This document shows, piece after piece, positions 8,306 to 17,554 of a DNA stretch of 64,000 nt (positions within the stretch are counted from its first letter, which is position 1; the number at the start of each line of letters is the position of its first letter). The notes beneath the pieces were generated by a model. That model was not told where the DNA came from. It searched no databases and saw only the letters and a list, made by a program, of their open reading frames with translations. Both the position numbers and the translations under genes were made by a program. Origin of the DNA: Acidobacteriota bacterium (GTDB taxonomy: Bacteria > Acidobacteriota > Terriglobia > Terriglobales > Acidobacteriaceae); assembly GCA_018268895.1 (NCBI GenBank), contig JAFDVP010000012.1:496001-560000 (forward strand), written 5' to 3'.

Positions 8306-10525
8306 CTACTTTGTGCTGGCCCTTTCAACCGGAACCTTTGTCGCACTCAGGCCACCCTGATATTTCGCAACTCCTTTGTACAGGCTCTCGGCTACCCTCT
8401 GCCTGTACTCGGACTGGCGCAGCTGTTCGGCGTCTTTGGGGTTGGTGATAAAGGAGATCTCAGCAAGAATGGACGGCATATTCGCGCCGATCAGCACGAC
8501 GAATGGGGCCTTCTTCACTCCACGGTTCTTCAAGCCTGCGTTACCGTGCTGCAAACCTGCATATAGGCTCGATTCGACATCGGAGGCAAACTCACGCGAT
8601 TCGTCGATCTTTTCCTTGAGGGCGATCTTCTTCACCAGATCGCTCAGTTGGTGGATCGACTGGTCGCTCACGGCATTTTCGCGCGCGGCCACCTCAAGGG
8701 CATCCGGCTGCGAGGTGAAGTTCAGGTAATACGTCTCGACTCCCCTGGCCGAGGGATCGCTTGATGAGTTCGCGTGAATCGAAAGGAACAGGTCGGCCTG
8801 TGCCTTATTGGCGATCGCCGTTCTTGTCTCAAGCGGGATAAACGTGTCGTCCGAACGGGTGTAGATGATCTCCGCACCAAGCCGGTCGTGCAGCAGCCTT
8901 CCCAGACGTAGAGCGACGTCGAGCACAACCTCTTTCTCCTCCAAGCCATTGACGCCGATCGTTCCGGAGTCATGCCCGCCGTGACCGGCATCGATGACGA
9001 TGCGCCCGATCTTCAATCCGAGAGCGCGCACCAGCGATGTCTGCCCATCGGCTGTCGGGACTGCCGCGCGAGCCGGCGTTGCCGGACTGGCATCGGATTT
9101 GCGATGCGAGGAAGCCGCCGAAGCGGCGCTGCTCCTCGTCGCCTGCGGCCGTCCGCCGGGAACAACCGCGATGGGCCGCGATGTGGGGACGCTGGTTGCG
9201 TCTTCGCGTCCAGGTTGAGCGCTGACCTCGGCAACCTCAGTTGCAGTTCCGGCGTTGCTGGTCGCTACAGCGTTGGGAACCGGACTCCGGGAGGTCGTCG
9301 TCTGCTGCGGGGCCGTGCGTGGAGCCGGAGCCTTGGAAGTGGCGTTCTGCGTGCGCGCATCGGAAGGTGTATCCGCGCTCTGATTTGCGGCGACCTGCGC
9401 CGCCGGGTTGCTGCCATGGATGTCGATGATAAGCCGGTAAGGATTGGGCAGCAGGAACGCCGAGTACTCGGTGACGTCGCTTACATCCAGCACGACGCGC
9501 GTCATGTCGTTGGAAAACTGTGCGGCGCGAATTCTCTTCAGGAAGCCGTCGTCGGTGACGGAAAAATTCTTGCCCACCAGGGCCTGTGCCAGACGGGTTC
9601 CGTGCAGGTCGAAGTAGATGCGATCGGGGTTAGGCACACGTGCAGCTTCATAGGTCACATCGTCGCCGAGATCAATGGCGACACGAGTGTAGTTCGGGGT
9701 TGACCAGTGACGTATCCCCGTAACCTGCGCCAGACCGCTGCGCTTCCCGCTTGCCGCCTTTGCAACATGCGCGACCGGCTGCTGCGATAAAGAAGTCTGC
9801 GGCGTATCTTCGGCCGGTGCGGCTACTGCTGTCGAAACACTCGCGCCGGAACTCTTTCGAGCATCAGCCTCAGACGCTGAGCGTGGAGTGATGGTCATCT
9901 GTGGCTGGACTCGCCGCTCCTTGGGGTCTGCCGGCCGGGTTCGCGATACAACCTTTTCACTCGCGCCGCGATCAAGCGATGCAAGACCTGCCTTCGCTTC
10001 TTCTGCCTGGGTGCTGCGCGGGTGCTGCTTCAGCAGAAGCGAGTAACGCTCCTTCGCGGCTGCCGCATCGTGCAGGTCGTTCTCATAGATCTGCCCCTGC
10101 GCCAGCAGAGCGCTTACGCGCAGCGAGCTTCCGGGATACTGCATCCGCAGAAACTCGTACTGCCCGATCGCAGCTTTTAGACTCTTTGCATCGCTCAGAT
10201 CGCGGCCTTGCTCGGCAAGCAGCTCGGCCACAGCATTGACGGCCGCGGCCGCGTATTTGCTCTGTGGCGTGTCATGATAGATAGCGCGGTAGCCATCCAG
10301 TGCGCGATCGTAATCCGCACGCGTACGTTTACCTGGTGCGATGGCTTCCAGCTTTTCACGGCCTTCAGTCGCTGCCTGCCACGGCGAAACTTGCACAACT
10401 CTCTTTTGTGCTGCGGAACTTCTCGGCTTCGACGGAGTTGCTGCGGCTGCGCTCGCACAGCTCAGGCCCATGGCGCAGATGGCGCACCACACCCCAAGAC
10501 TCCGCACTTTGTTGCATACAGCCAT
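8306..10525 (-). CDS. N-acetylmuramoyl-L-alanine amidase with AMIN domain (AmiC-like)
   Basis: This periplasmic peptidoglycan amidase cleaves the bond between N-acetylmuramic acid and the stem peptide. From the ATG at 10525 (739 residues) it has a signal peptide ending near ASAAAATP and a TPR-like region (about 50-170, with YGKEL-type helical repeats). An AMIN domain starts at RHWSTPNYTRVAIDL, then a long low-complexity Ala/Ser/Thr/Pro linker, then the Amidase_3 domain. The catalytic domain shows the zinc ligands in VIDAGHGGHDSG and the later SIHANSS and AEISFITNPKDAE segments. The frame is open to a TTG at 10633, but that would place residues before the signal peptide, so the ATG is preferred although its ribosome binding site is weak. 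The fused TPR region is typical of acidobacterial versions. Confidence 0.92.
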   Translation of the reverse strand: MAVCNKVRSLGVWCAICAMGLSCASAAAATPSKPRSSAAQKRVVQVSPWQAATEGREKLEAIAPGKRTRADYDRALDGYRAIYHDTPQSKYAAAAVNAVAELLAEQGRDLSDAKSLKAAIGQYEFLRMQYPGSSLRVSALLAQGQIYENDLHDAAAAKERYSLLLKQHPRSTQAEEAKAGLASLDRGASEKVVSRTRPADPKERRVQPQMTITPRSASEADARKSSGASVSTAVAAPAEDTPQTSLSQQPVAHVAKAASGKRSGLAQVTGIRHWSTPNYTRVAIDLGDDVTYEAARVPNPDRIYFDLHGTRLAQALVGKNFSVTDDGFLKRIRAAQFSNDMTRVVLDVSDVTEYSAFLLPNPYRLIIDIHGSNPAAQVAANQSADTPSDARTQNATSKAPAPRTAPQQTTTSRSPVPNAVATSNAGTATEVAEVSAQPGREDATSVPTSRPIAVVPGGRPQATRSSAASAASSHRKSDASPATPARAAVPTADGQTSLVRALGLKIGRIVIDAGHGGHDSGTIGVNGLEEKEVVLDVALRLGRLLHDRLGAEIIYTRSDDTFIPLETRTAIANKAQADLFLSIHANSSSDPSARGVETYYLNFTSQPDALEVAARENAVSDQSIHQLSDLVKKIALKEKIDESREFASDVESSLYAGLQHGNAGLKNRGVKKAPFVVLIGANMPSILAEISFITNPKDAEQLRQSEYRQRVAESLYKGVAKYQGGLSATKVPVERASTK

Positions 10526-10633
10526 CAGTGCCAGTTTAAGAGTTCCACACACGCGTGGTGGCTGTGAAAACGTTGCAGGTACTCCCCGCGATACTCCCCG
10601 CAAACATACTGCAACTTGCTCGACCACAATCAA

Positions 10634-10662
10634 TAAGACGGAGAGTCATGCTCTCCGCCTTA
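10634..10662 (-). terminator. Probable intrinsic terminator after alaS
   Basis: CGGAGAG (10639-10645) pairs with CTCTCCG (10651-10657) around the loop TCATG. On the minus strand the stem is followed by TCTTATTG. It sits 30 bases past the alaS stop and before the amidase start, so it probably separates the two units. Confidence 0.55.
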
Positions 10663-10690
10663 CTGATTCACAGACATGTTGAAGTGTTTG

Positions 10691-13369
10691 CTATAGAAGA
10701 CTCTCGACCACCGAGGCCGATTTGCCCAACGCGCCGTCAAGTGCGCCCGGTTCGCTTCCTCCAGCTTCAGCCAGATCAGGCCGTCCGCCACCCTTGCCAC
10801 CAACCATGGCGGCAATCTGCCCGACGATCTTGCCGGCCTGCACCTTGCCCGTGAGGTCTTTTGTAACGCCAACGATCAGCGAGACCTTGCCATCGTTTGC
10901 AGCGCCGAGAACAACAACGCCCGAGCCCAGCTTGCCGCGAAGCTCATCGACAAGGTTGCGCATCTGGCTCTTGTCGAGAGCGTCCACGCGCTGAGCAAGC
11001 ACCTTCACGCCCTTCACCTCGACCGCAGCAGACGCTGCATCGGAGACAGCAGCCGAGGCGGACTTCATCCGCATCTGCTCCAACTCGCGGCGCAGCTTCT
11101 TCATCTCTTCTTCCTGCGCGGCGATCCTATGTTTTAGCGCGTCCGCTGGAGACTCATTCACGCCACCCACCAGCGATCCAACAACACGAGCGACATCGAA
11201 GCCACGACGGAACTCCGAGAGAGCTCCGGTGCCGCTAACTGCCTCGACGCGGCGGACGCCGGAAGACACCGAGCTCTCGCCCACCAGCTTCAACAGGCCA
11301 ATTTCGCCGGTTGCGCCAGTATGCGTACCGCCGCAGAGCTCGGTCGAAAAGCCGCCGATCTTCACCACGCGAACGCGGTCGCCGTATTTTTCGCCGAAGA
11401 GCGCCATCGCTCCAAGCTCGTTGACCGCAACGTCGATCGGAACATCGACCATCGTCTCGACCTTCGTGTTCGCCAGCACCTGGCTGTTCACGATGTCCTC
11501 GACTTGCTGCATCTCCTCGTCAGCGACGCCGGTAAAGTGCGAGAAGTCGAACCGCAGCCGCGTCGCGTCATTCAGCGATCCTGCCTGCTTCACGTGCTTG
11601 CCCAGCACCTCGCGCAGTGCTGCATGAAGAAGGTGTGTTCCCGTGTGGTTGCGCTCGGTCGCGCGGCGATTGTCAGCGTTGACCACTGTGTCGACCGTAT
11701 CGCCCACGGCCAGCGTCTCACGCGCCTTCACCTTGTGCGCAAACACTCCCTGCACCGGCTTGCTCGCGCCAAGCACGTCGGCGACGACCGTGTTGTGATC
11801 GTCCGAGTAGAGCCAGCCGATGTCGCCCACCTGTCCGCCGGAGTCCGCGTAGAAGCTCGTCGCGTCGAGAACCACCTCGCCTCGCTCGCCAGGCTTTAGC
11901 GCGGGAACACCTTCGCCATCCTTCACCAGCGCCAGCACCTTCGCGCCCTCGACCTTTAGCGACGAGTAGCCCTCAAACTCCGTCTTCGCCAACTCGCGAT
12001 AGACAGGCGCCGCAGTCTTCTGCGAACCGCCCTTCCAGGAGGCACGCGCCCGCGCCTGCTCCTCCGCACGCGCCTGCTCGAAACCCTCCATGTCGAAGGC
12101 AATCCCCGCGTCGCGCGCAGCATCAACCATGAAGTCCAGCGGCATACCGAAGGTCTCGTACAGGTGGAACGCCGCCGCGCCCGAGCGCAGCGTCGCTTCA
12201 TTCATCTGCCGCAGGCCTAGCTCCAGCGTGCGAGCAAACTGCTGCTCCTCCGCCAACACGACCTTCGCCACGCGATCGGCGGACTCCTTCAGCTCCGGGT
12301 ACGCCGCGCTCATCTCGTCGCGCACGGCGTAGACCATCTCGTGCATGAAGGGCTTCTCCTGCCCAAGGAGACGTCCGTGACGGATGCCGCGGCGCATGAT
12401 CTTGCGCAGTACGTAGCCACGGCCTTCGTTCGCAGGGAGCACACCGTCCGAGATCAGGAACGTCGCCGCGCGCGAGTGGTCGGCGATGATACGCAGCGAT
12501 GCCTGCGAACGCGCATCGATCTCGTGGTCGGACTCGACCTTGTGCCCGGTAAGCTGCTCCGCCCTCTTAATTAAAGGAGTGAACAAATCTGTCTCGAAGT
12601 TCGACAACACTCCCTGCAGAACGCAGGCAATACGTTCAAGCCCCATGCCGGTATCGATGGAGGGCTTCGGCAGCGGCGTCAGCAGCGGCCCGCTCGGCGT
12701 CACCGTGCGATCAAACTGCATGAAGACCAGGTTCCATATCTCGACGTAACGCTGCTCGTCTTCGCCAAAGGGCAGGTCCTTGCCAAACTCCGAAGCCTCA
12801 ACGCCGAGGTCGTAGTAGATCTCGCTACAGGGGCCGCACGGGCCGGTATCGCCCATCGCCCAGAAATTGTCCTTCGCGCCAAGCTCGAAGATGCGGCCGG
12901 CCGGGACTCCCACATCGAGCCAGTATTGATACGCCTCGGAGTCGCGCGGAACAGCGTCGTCGCCCTCGAAGATGGTCACGTAGAGCCTTGCCGGGTCGAT
13001 GCCGAACCACTCCTTCGAGGTCAGCAGTTCCCACGCATAGGCGATGGCGTCCTTCTTGAAGTAATCGCCGAAGCTGAAGTTACCCAGCATCTCGAAGAAG
13101 GTGTGGTGACGGCGCGTGAAACCGACGTTCTCAAGGTCGTTGTGCTTGCCGCCGGCGCGGACGCACTTCTGCGACGTCGTCGCGCGCGTGTAGTCGCGCT
13201 TCTCCAGGCCGAGGAACACGTCCTTGAACTGGTTCATGCCTGCATTGGTAAACAGCAGCGTAGGATCGTTCGCCGGGACAAGCGACGACGAGTGCACTCT
13301 CCGGTGCCCCTTGCCTTCAAAAAACCGCAGAAAATCTTCGCGAATCTGGCTTCCAGACCTGTAGTTCAT
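10691..13369 (-). CDS. alaS: Alanine--tRNA ligase
   Basis: The 892-residue product matches AlaRS over its whole length. The catalytic core begins SGSQIREDFLRFFEGKGH and includes TNAGMNQFKD and KCVRAGGKHNDLENVG. Then come the tRNA-recognition helices, the editing domain with zinc ligands in NHTGTHLLH and the ELCGGTHTGATGEI box, and the C-Ala domain with a glycine-rich VGGKGGGRPDLAEAGG tail. It charges tRNA-Ala in the cytosol and clears mischarged serine and glycine. Length and domain order are normal. A hairpin (GGAGACG/CGTCTCC, near 13393-13415) lies about 30 bases upstream of the ATG, in the gap before the DUF429-like gene. It may terminate that gene or act in the alaS leader. Confidence 0.98.
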   Translation of the reverse strand: MNYRSGSQIREDFLRFFEGKGHRRVHSSSLVPANDPTLLFTNAGMNQFKDVFLGLEKRDYTRATTSQKCVRAGGKHNDLENVGFTRRHHTFFEMLGNFSFGDYFKKDAIAYAWELLTSKEWFGIDPARLYVTIFEGDDAVPRDSEAYQYWLDVGVPAGRIFELGAKDNFWAMGDTGPCGPCSEIYYDLGVEASEFGKDLPFGEDEQRYVEIWNLVFMQFDRTVTPSGPLLTPLPKPSIDTGMGLERIACVLQGVLSNFETDLFTPLIKRAEQLTGHKVESDHEIDARSQASLRIIADHSRAATFLISDGVLPANEGRGYVLRKIMRRGIRHGRLLGQEKPFMHEMVYAVRDEMSAAYPELKESADRVAKVVLAEEQQFARTLELGLRQMNEATLRSGAAAFHLYETFGMPLDFMVDAARDAGIAFDMEGFEQARAEEQARARASWKGGSQKTAAPVYRELAKTEFEGYSSLKVEGAKVLALVKDGEGVPALKPGERGEVVLDATSFYADSGGQVGDIGWLYSDDHNTVVADVLGASKPVQGVFAHKVKARETLAVGDTVDTVVNADNRRATERNHTGTHLLHAALREVLGKHVKQAGSLNDATRLRFDFSHFTGVADEEMQQVEDIVNSQVLANTKVETMVDVPIDVAVNELGAMALFGEKYGDRVRVVKIGGFSTELCGGTHTGATGEIGLLKLVGESSVSSGVRRVEAVSGTGALSEFRRGFDVARVVGSLVGGVNESPADALKHRIAAQEEEMKKLRRELEQMRMKSASAAVSDAASAAVEVKGVKVLAQRVDALDKSQMRNLVDELRGKLGSGVVVLGAANDGKVSLIVGVTKDLTGKVQAGKIVGQIAAMVGGKGGGRPDLAEAGGSEPGALDGALGKSASVVESLL

Positions 13370-13484
13370 AGTGTTTAAGTCTATCAGCCGGAGACGCCGC
13401 TGCCGTCTCCGTAAAGCTGTGCTTACGCGGGGCGGCGCAGATAGGGAAACCTTGCCGGCGACTAACGCTCAGTAAGGCTCGCTG

Positions 13485-14402
13485 CTACATTCCAGGGCGC
13501 CACGTAACCCCTTCGAGCCGAAGCATCTCATCTTTCGTCGCCTTCAGGCTAGAAAACTGGCTTCGGTGCCGCACCATCTCCAGACAGCTCACCAGAGCAT
13601 CGAAGGCGTCCTCGCTTGCGAGTGCCTTTGCAATCACAGCACGGGAAAGGTTCGCATACGCTGCATCCGTCTTCTTCCGTGTCGCGAGATAAATCTTTCG
13701 CGCCTCGGCGTTGCTCTTCTTCACGGCTCCCGTCATCAGTCTCGTGTACATCTCCACGAGCAGCGGCTGCGGCTTCGCGCCTGCGATGCGCGACGACTCG
13801 AATGGCCACACGCGAAATCCTGCTTCATGCAGCTTCAGCAGAAACGGCATCGCCCGCAGGCTTCCGGTCCCGACACTGCCAGAACCGCCAATCTGAAATG
13901 GCGACTTAGGTGTGATACCACGCACCTTCGCTGCCCGTTCAGGGTCGCCTGCCAACATCTTCGGCGTGATCTTGTTGTCCATGTCGGTCAGCCGCATCGA
14001 CCGATGGAGGTTTTTTCCGCAGAATTCCTCCGGGCGCTTGTGCGGTGCTCCCCAGAACCGCGCGTCGCGGGCCACCTCCTCGCACTGCCGCGACAACCAG
14101 CGCTCGCCTTGTCCATCGGCGACCTTCTTCCAGAATTCGAAGACCGTCGTACACCCATGCTCGCGCAGAAACCACGCAGGAAAGCTGAAGCAGCAGTCGA
14201 GGCTCACGATCATGCGCGGAGTCTCACGTGCTAGCTCGATCAGCCAGTCCGCCAGCTTGGCGCGCGTGCGGCCTGCCTCAAGCGTGATGCTTCCCGCAGT
14301 CCAGATTCCGGCCCATATATGGCGCTTTTGCCCGGCCGCATCCACGCGCCCCGACCAGTCCACAGCAACGATCCGTTCTAAGTCACCTGCAGGCAACGTC
14401 AT
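13485..14402 (-). CDS. DUF429-like protein (predicted RNase H-fold)
   Basis: From the ATG at 14402 the protein is 305 residues and begins with a VAVDWSGR segment. This is the acidic strand of an RNase H-like fold as seen in DUF429 proteins. Further conserved pieces are MIVSLDCCFSFPAWFL and, near the C-terminus, DAFDALVSCLEM, which supplies the last acidic residues. Family members are uncharacterised; nuclease activity is predicted from the fold only. The frame extends to a GTG at 14468, but that start lies three bases from the divergent gene at 14472 and would add residues before the conserved strand, so 14402 is preferred. No operon partner is evident. Confidence 0.72.
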   Translation of the reverse strand: MTLPAGDLERIVAVDWSGRVDAAGQKRHIWAGIWTAGSITLEAGRTRAKLADWLIELARETPRMIVSLDCCFSFPAWFLREHGCTTVFEFWKKVADGQGERWLSRQCEEVARDARFWGAPHKRPEEFCGKNLHRSMRLTDMDNKITPKMLAGDPERAAKVRGITPKSPFQIGGSGSVGTGSLRAMPFLLKLHEAGFRVWPFESSRIAGAKPQPLLVEMYTRLMTGAVKKSNAEARKIYLATRKKTDAAYANLSRAVIAKALASEDAFDALVSCLEMVRHRSQFSSLKATKDEMLRLEGVTWRPGM

Positions 14403-14471
14403 CTCACCATCATCCCACCGGCGGAACTTTTCGCTGCCGCCAAGCGTATTCTCGAACGGAGAGAACACCCG

Positions 14472-14663
14472 ATGCTCAAGCTGATCCTCTTCTGTCTGCT
14501 GCTCGTCACCTGCTGGCCGCTAGCTATTGCAGCCGTCATACTCTATCCGCTGATCTGGCTTATTCTGCTGCCATTCAGGCTGGTCGGCATTGTCGTGGGA
14601 GGAACCTTCGACTTGATTGCCACGCTCTTTTCCCTGCCAGGGCGCGTCCTGCGCTCCGTCTAG
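14472..14663 (+). CDS. Small hydrophobic membrane protein (63 aa)
   Basis: Almost the entire 63-residue product is hydrophobic, with two likely membrane helices (about residues 3-30 and 32-55) broken by proline and glycine. It carries a basic C-terminal GRVLRSV. The ATG at 14472 has GGAG about ten bases upstream. The gene is isolated between a leftward DUF429-like gene and leftward recX, and ends nine bases before the recX stop. No family is recognised and no function is proposed. Confidence 0.6.
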   Translation: MLKLILFCLLLVTCWPLAIAAVILYPLIWLILLPFRLVGIVVGGTFDLIATLFSLPGRVLRSV

Positions 14664-14671
14664 CGCATAGC

Positions 14672-15229
14672 CTACTCGCCGGATGCGATATCGCCGTCAT
14701 CGTCCAGCGCCTCTTCTTCCACCTCGACATCCCACGCCTTGAGCACTTTGAAGATCGCCGCCGCCGAAAACCCCGCGCGCATCAGCCTGCCCATCACCCG
14801 CGCTGCCTGCTTCTTCGCGTCGTCCCCTTCGGGCTGCTTCATGCGCTTGCGGGCGATGTATTCACGAGCGAGCGCTACCTCATCGACATCGTCGTAGGTC
14901 TTCGCCAGCGTCGATGCAACCAGATCTTTGTGGATGCCCTTCTGCACCAGCCCCTGCTGCACACGCCTGCGTCCGAACTTCTCGTTCTCTTTACGCAGCC
15001 GCGCATAGTCGGCGGCAAAACGCGTATCGCTCAGATACTTCAGTTCTTTTAGCCGGACGACGATGCGGTCCATCGCCCGCTCGCCCGCCTCGCCTTCTTC
15101 CGCGCGAGCGCGCATCAGCCGCTTGAGATCGCGAACCGTGCGCATCTTCCGCGCCAATGCGCCAACCGCATAGTCGAACAGGGCCTCTTCTCCCAGCGGC
15201 TCTTTCTTCTTCGGTCGGGAGAACGCCAT
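14672..15229 (-). CDS. recX: Regulatory protein RecX
   Basis: The 185-residue protein has the three-helix-repeat pattern of RecX. Segments are EALFDYAVGALARKMRTVRD, RLKELKYLSDTRFAADYAR with the following FGRRRVQQGLVQKGI, and AARVMGRLMRAGFSAAAIFKVL near the C-terminus. RecX binds RecA filaments in the cytosol and limits RecA recombinase and coprotease activity. recA is not adjacent. Instead, the ATG overlaps the stop codon of the upstream S9 peptidase gene in a TAATG arrangement, so the two appear translationally coupled. The acidic tail (about ten of the last 20 residues are D or E) is longer than usual. Confidence 0.9.
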   Translation of the reverse strand: MAFSRPKKKEPLGEEALFDYAVGALARKMRTVRDLKRLMRARAEEGEAGERAMDRIVVRLKELKYLSDTRFAADYARLRKENEKFGRRRVQQGLVQKGIHKDLVASTLAKTYDDVDEVALAREYIARKRMKQPEGDDAKKQAARVMGRLMRAGFSAAAIFKVLKAWDVEVEEEALDDDGDIASGE

Positions 15230-17469
15230 TATGGAGTCATTCCAGCGTACTTATTGGTGTGTGTCCACCTGTCGCACCAGTCTCCAACCTCGTTATACCA
15301 GCGCTCGGAGTTCTGTGGCTTCAATACCCAGTGCCCCTCATCGGGGAAGTAGAGCATTCGCGAAGCCACGCCGATACGTTGCAGCGACGTGAACAGTTGA
15401 AAGCCTTCACTCACGTCGAGCCTGTAGTCGCGCTGACCGTGGATGACAAGGGTTGGCGTCCGGGCATTTGTAATCGACAGCATCGGCGACCACTTGCGAA
15501 ATGGGTCCGCTGCGATGGGCCGATCAGCGTATCTCCACGGCTGGCCTGGTTCCTTGTCGCCCGGCGCGCGGAACTCCCACTCGTTGAACCACAGCTCTTC
15601 CGTCGTTCCATAGGCCGATTGCGGGTTGAACATGCCATCGTGCGTCACGATGCAGGCAAAGCGGTCCGTGTGCGTCAGAATCCAGTTGGCCATGTAGCCG
15701 CCGTAGCTGGCGCCGAGCGCGCACTCGCGCGTCTTGTCGATGAAGCTGTAATGTTGCTCGACGTAGTCCATCCCCTTCATCAGGTCGATGTAGGGCTTCC
15801 CTCCCCAGTCGCCATTCACGCCATCGACAAATGCCTGTCCGTAGCCGGTCGAACCGCGAGGATTCACCATCACGACGACATATCCCGACGCAGCCATCAG
15901 TTCCGGGTTCCACCTGTAGCTCCAGGAGTTGCCCCATGCCCCCTGCGGGCCGCCATGAATCAGGAATTTCACCGGATATTTTTTCTTTGCGTCGAACCCC
16001 GGAGGCCTGATCAGAAATCCTTCTACGGTCGCATTCTCCGCCCCCGGAAACATGAAGCTCTCCATCTTCGGAAGGTTAAGCTGGTCGAGCAACGCATCGT
16101 TCATATGCGTCAGCCGCACCACCTGGGCACCGCCATGTCCCATAGCATCCAGAGGAATGACCGAGATCGCCACCGGACTGCGCACCGTCATCATCGATGT
16201 GACAATCATGCGTCCATCGCGGGAGACCTGCAACTCTCCATAATCCGCCATGTTCGCAATCGCCGTTGCCTCGGGCAGATCGACGCCGACTGACAGAACG
16301 TTGGCATCGCCCATCTCGCCGCTGACGAAGTAGATCGTTTTGGAGTTCGGGGCCCAGGCAAACTCATCGACCCAGTTATCGAATCGCGGCAACAGCTCTC
16401 GCGGCTCTTCCGCCTTCTTCTGGCGATCGACCACAACGAGCCGGAACCTGTCGCTCTCATACCCAGCACGGCGCTGTGAACGAAACGCCAGCCAACGCCC
16501 GTCGGGAGAGTACGCCGGCGCATCATCGCTGCCAGGGCTCGTCGATACGCGTATCGGCTTCGCGCTCTTTTCATCCAGACGCAGTGTGAAGACGTCGTTC
16601 CCCGTGCTCACGGCCGGAACCGTATCAAGGTTGGTCACATAAGCAATCTCTTTTGAGTCCGGCGACCACGCATAACCGATGGGACCGCCTAGCGAGAAGA
16701 CCGGGGCCTCCGCATCTGCAATGTTCCTGCGCGGTGTCAGATCCCTCACGGCATAGCCATCCATCGCATTGACGACCAGGATATGGCTGCGCTTTGGGCC
16801 CACATAGTTGTTCCAGTGACGGAATAGCAGGTGGTCGAACACCATCGCCTTCACCTGACTCTTCGCCGCGGCAGCGTCCTTGCGTTGATTGCAGCCATCC
16901 TCCTCGGCCCACGCCGTCTCATCACTGCACTCCGGGTAGACCCGCGAAACAAACATGATTTGCTTCGAATCTGGAGACCAGACCGCGCCATCGGCCTCTG
17001 TGCTCACACGCGTTAGCTGACGGGGAGCGCTTAACTTTCCCTCAACATCGTTCCAGTCCGCCAGATAAATCTGCGACGAACTACCGCCGTCGGAAGATAC
17101 AAACAGCACTTGCCTGCCGTCCGGAGAAAACCTGCCGTTCGTCTCTCCTTCCTTCCCCAAGGTGAGCTGTCTCTCAGGTCCTCCCTTGGCGGAAACAACC
17201 CAGAGATGCGTGGTCTTTGTGTTGGCCTTCAGGTCCACATCCACGGTAGAGAACATCACCCACCTGCCGCTTGGCGAGATCTGCGGATCGCCCAGGCGCT
17301 TGATCTTCTGCAGGTCCGCGAAGGTCATCGGGCGATGCCCCGCCCCGCTCACTCCTTGCAGACCAACTGCTGAGGTTGCACCCGAAAGATCAACGGAATG
17401 CGCTTCGCTCTGTCGTTGACACCCCCAGAGCAGAAGCCCCGCGGCAACTGCGGCCGTGTATATCTTCAT
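15229..17469 (-). CDS. S9 family peptidase (acylaminoacyl-peptidase type), lipoprotein
   Basis: The 746-residue product begins with a lipoprotein signal (AGLLLWGC, lipidation cysteine at residue 17), so it should sit in the periplasm anchored to a membrane. Residues of about 50-450 form WD40-like beta-propeller blades with repeated SPDGR and SPDSK motifs. The C-terminal alpha/beta-hydrolase domain has the nucleophile Ser588 in GASYGG, Asp681 in HGQRDYRLD and His713 in PDEGHW. Such enzymes cleave short peptides after specific residues; the propeller limits access to small substrates. The stop overlaps the recX start by one base. The pairing with recX has no obvious functional logic and is probably a local gene-packing effect. 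Confidence 0.92.
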   Translation of the reverse strand: MKIYTAAVAAGLLLWGCQRQSEAHSVDLSGATSAVGLQGVSGAGHRPMTFADLQKIKRLGDPQISPSGRWVMFSTVDVDLKANTKTTHLWVVSAKGGPERQLTLGKEGETNGRFSPDGRQVLFVSSDGGSSSQIYLADWNDVEGKLSAPRQLTRVSTEADGAVWSPDSKQIMFVSRVYPECSDETAWAEEDGCNQRKDAAAAKSQVKAMVFDHLLFRHWNNYVGPKRSHILVVNAMDGYAVRDLTPRRNIADAEAPVFSLGGPIGYAWSPDSKEIAYVTNLDTVPAVSTGNDVFTLRLDEKSAKPIRVSTSPGSDDAPAYSPDGRWLAFRSQRRAGYESDRFRLVVVDRQKKAEEPRELLPRFDNWVDEFAWAPNSKTIYFVSGEMGDANVLSVGVDLPEATAIANMADYGELQVSRDGRMIVTSMMTVRSPVAISVIPLDAMGHGGAQVVRLTHMNDALLDQLNLPKMESFMFPGAENATVEGFLIRPPGFDAKKKYPVKFLIHGGPQGAWGNSWSYRWNPELMAASGYVVVMVNPRGSTGYGQAFVDGVNGDWGGKPYIDLMKGMDYVEQHYSFIDKTRECALGASYGGYMANWILTHTDRFACIVTHDGMFNPQSAYGTTEELWFNEWEFRAPGDKEPGQPWRYADRPIAADPFRKWSPMLSITNARTPTLVIHGQRDYRLDVSEGFQLFTSLQRIGVASRMLYFPDEGHWVLKPQNSERWYNEVGDWCDRWTHTNKYAGMTP

Positions 17470-17554
17470 CGCACCGACTCTCCCGCGCCAGTCTACCCCA
17501 CTGAAGACCGTCTATTCCTCCTGGATACGCAGGCGGGAACCTTCGCAGTTCCTC

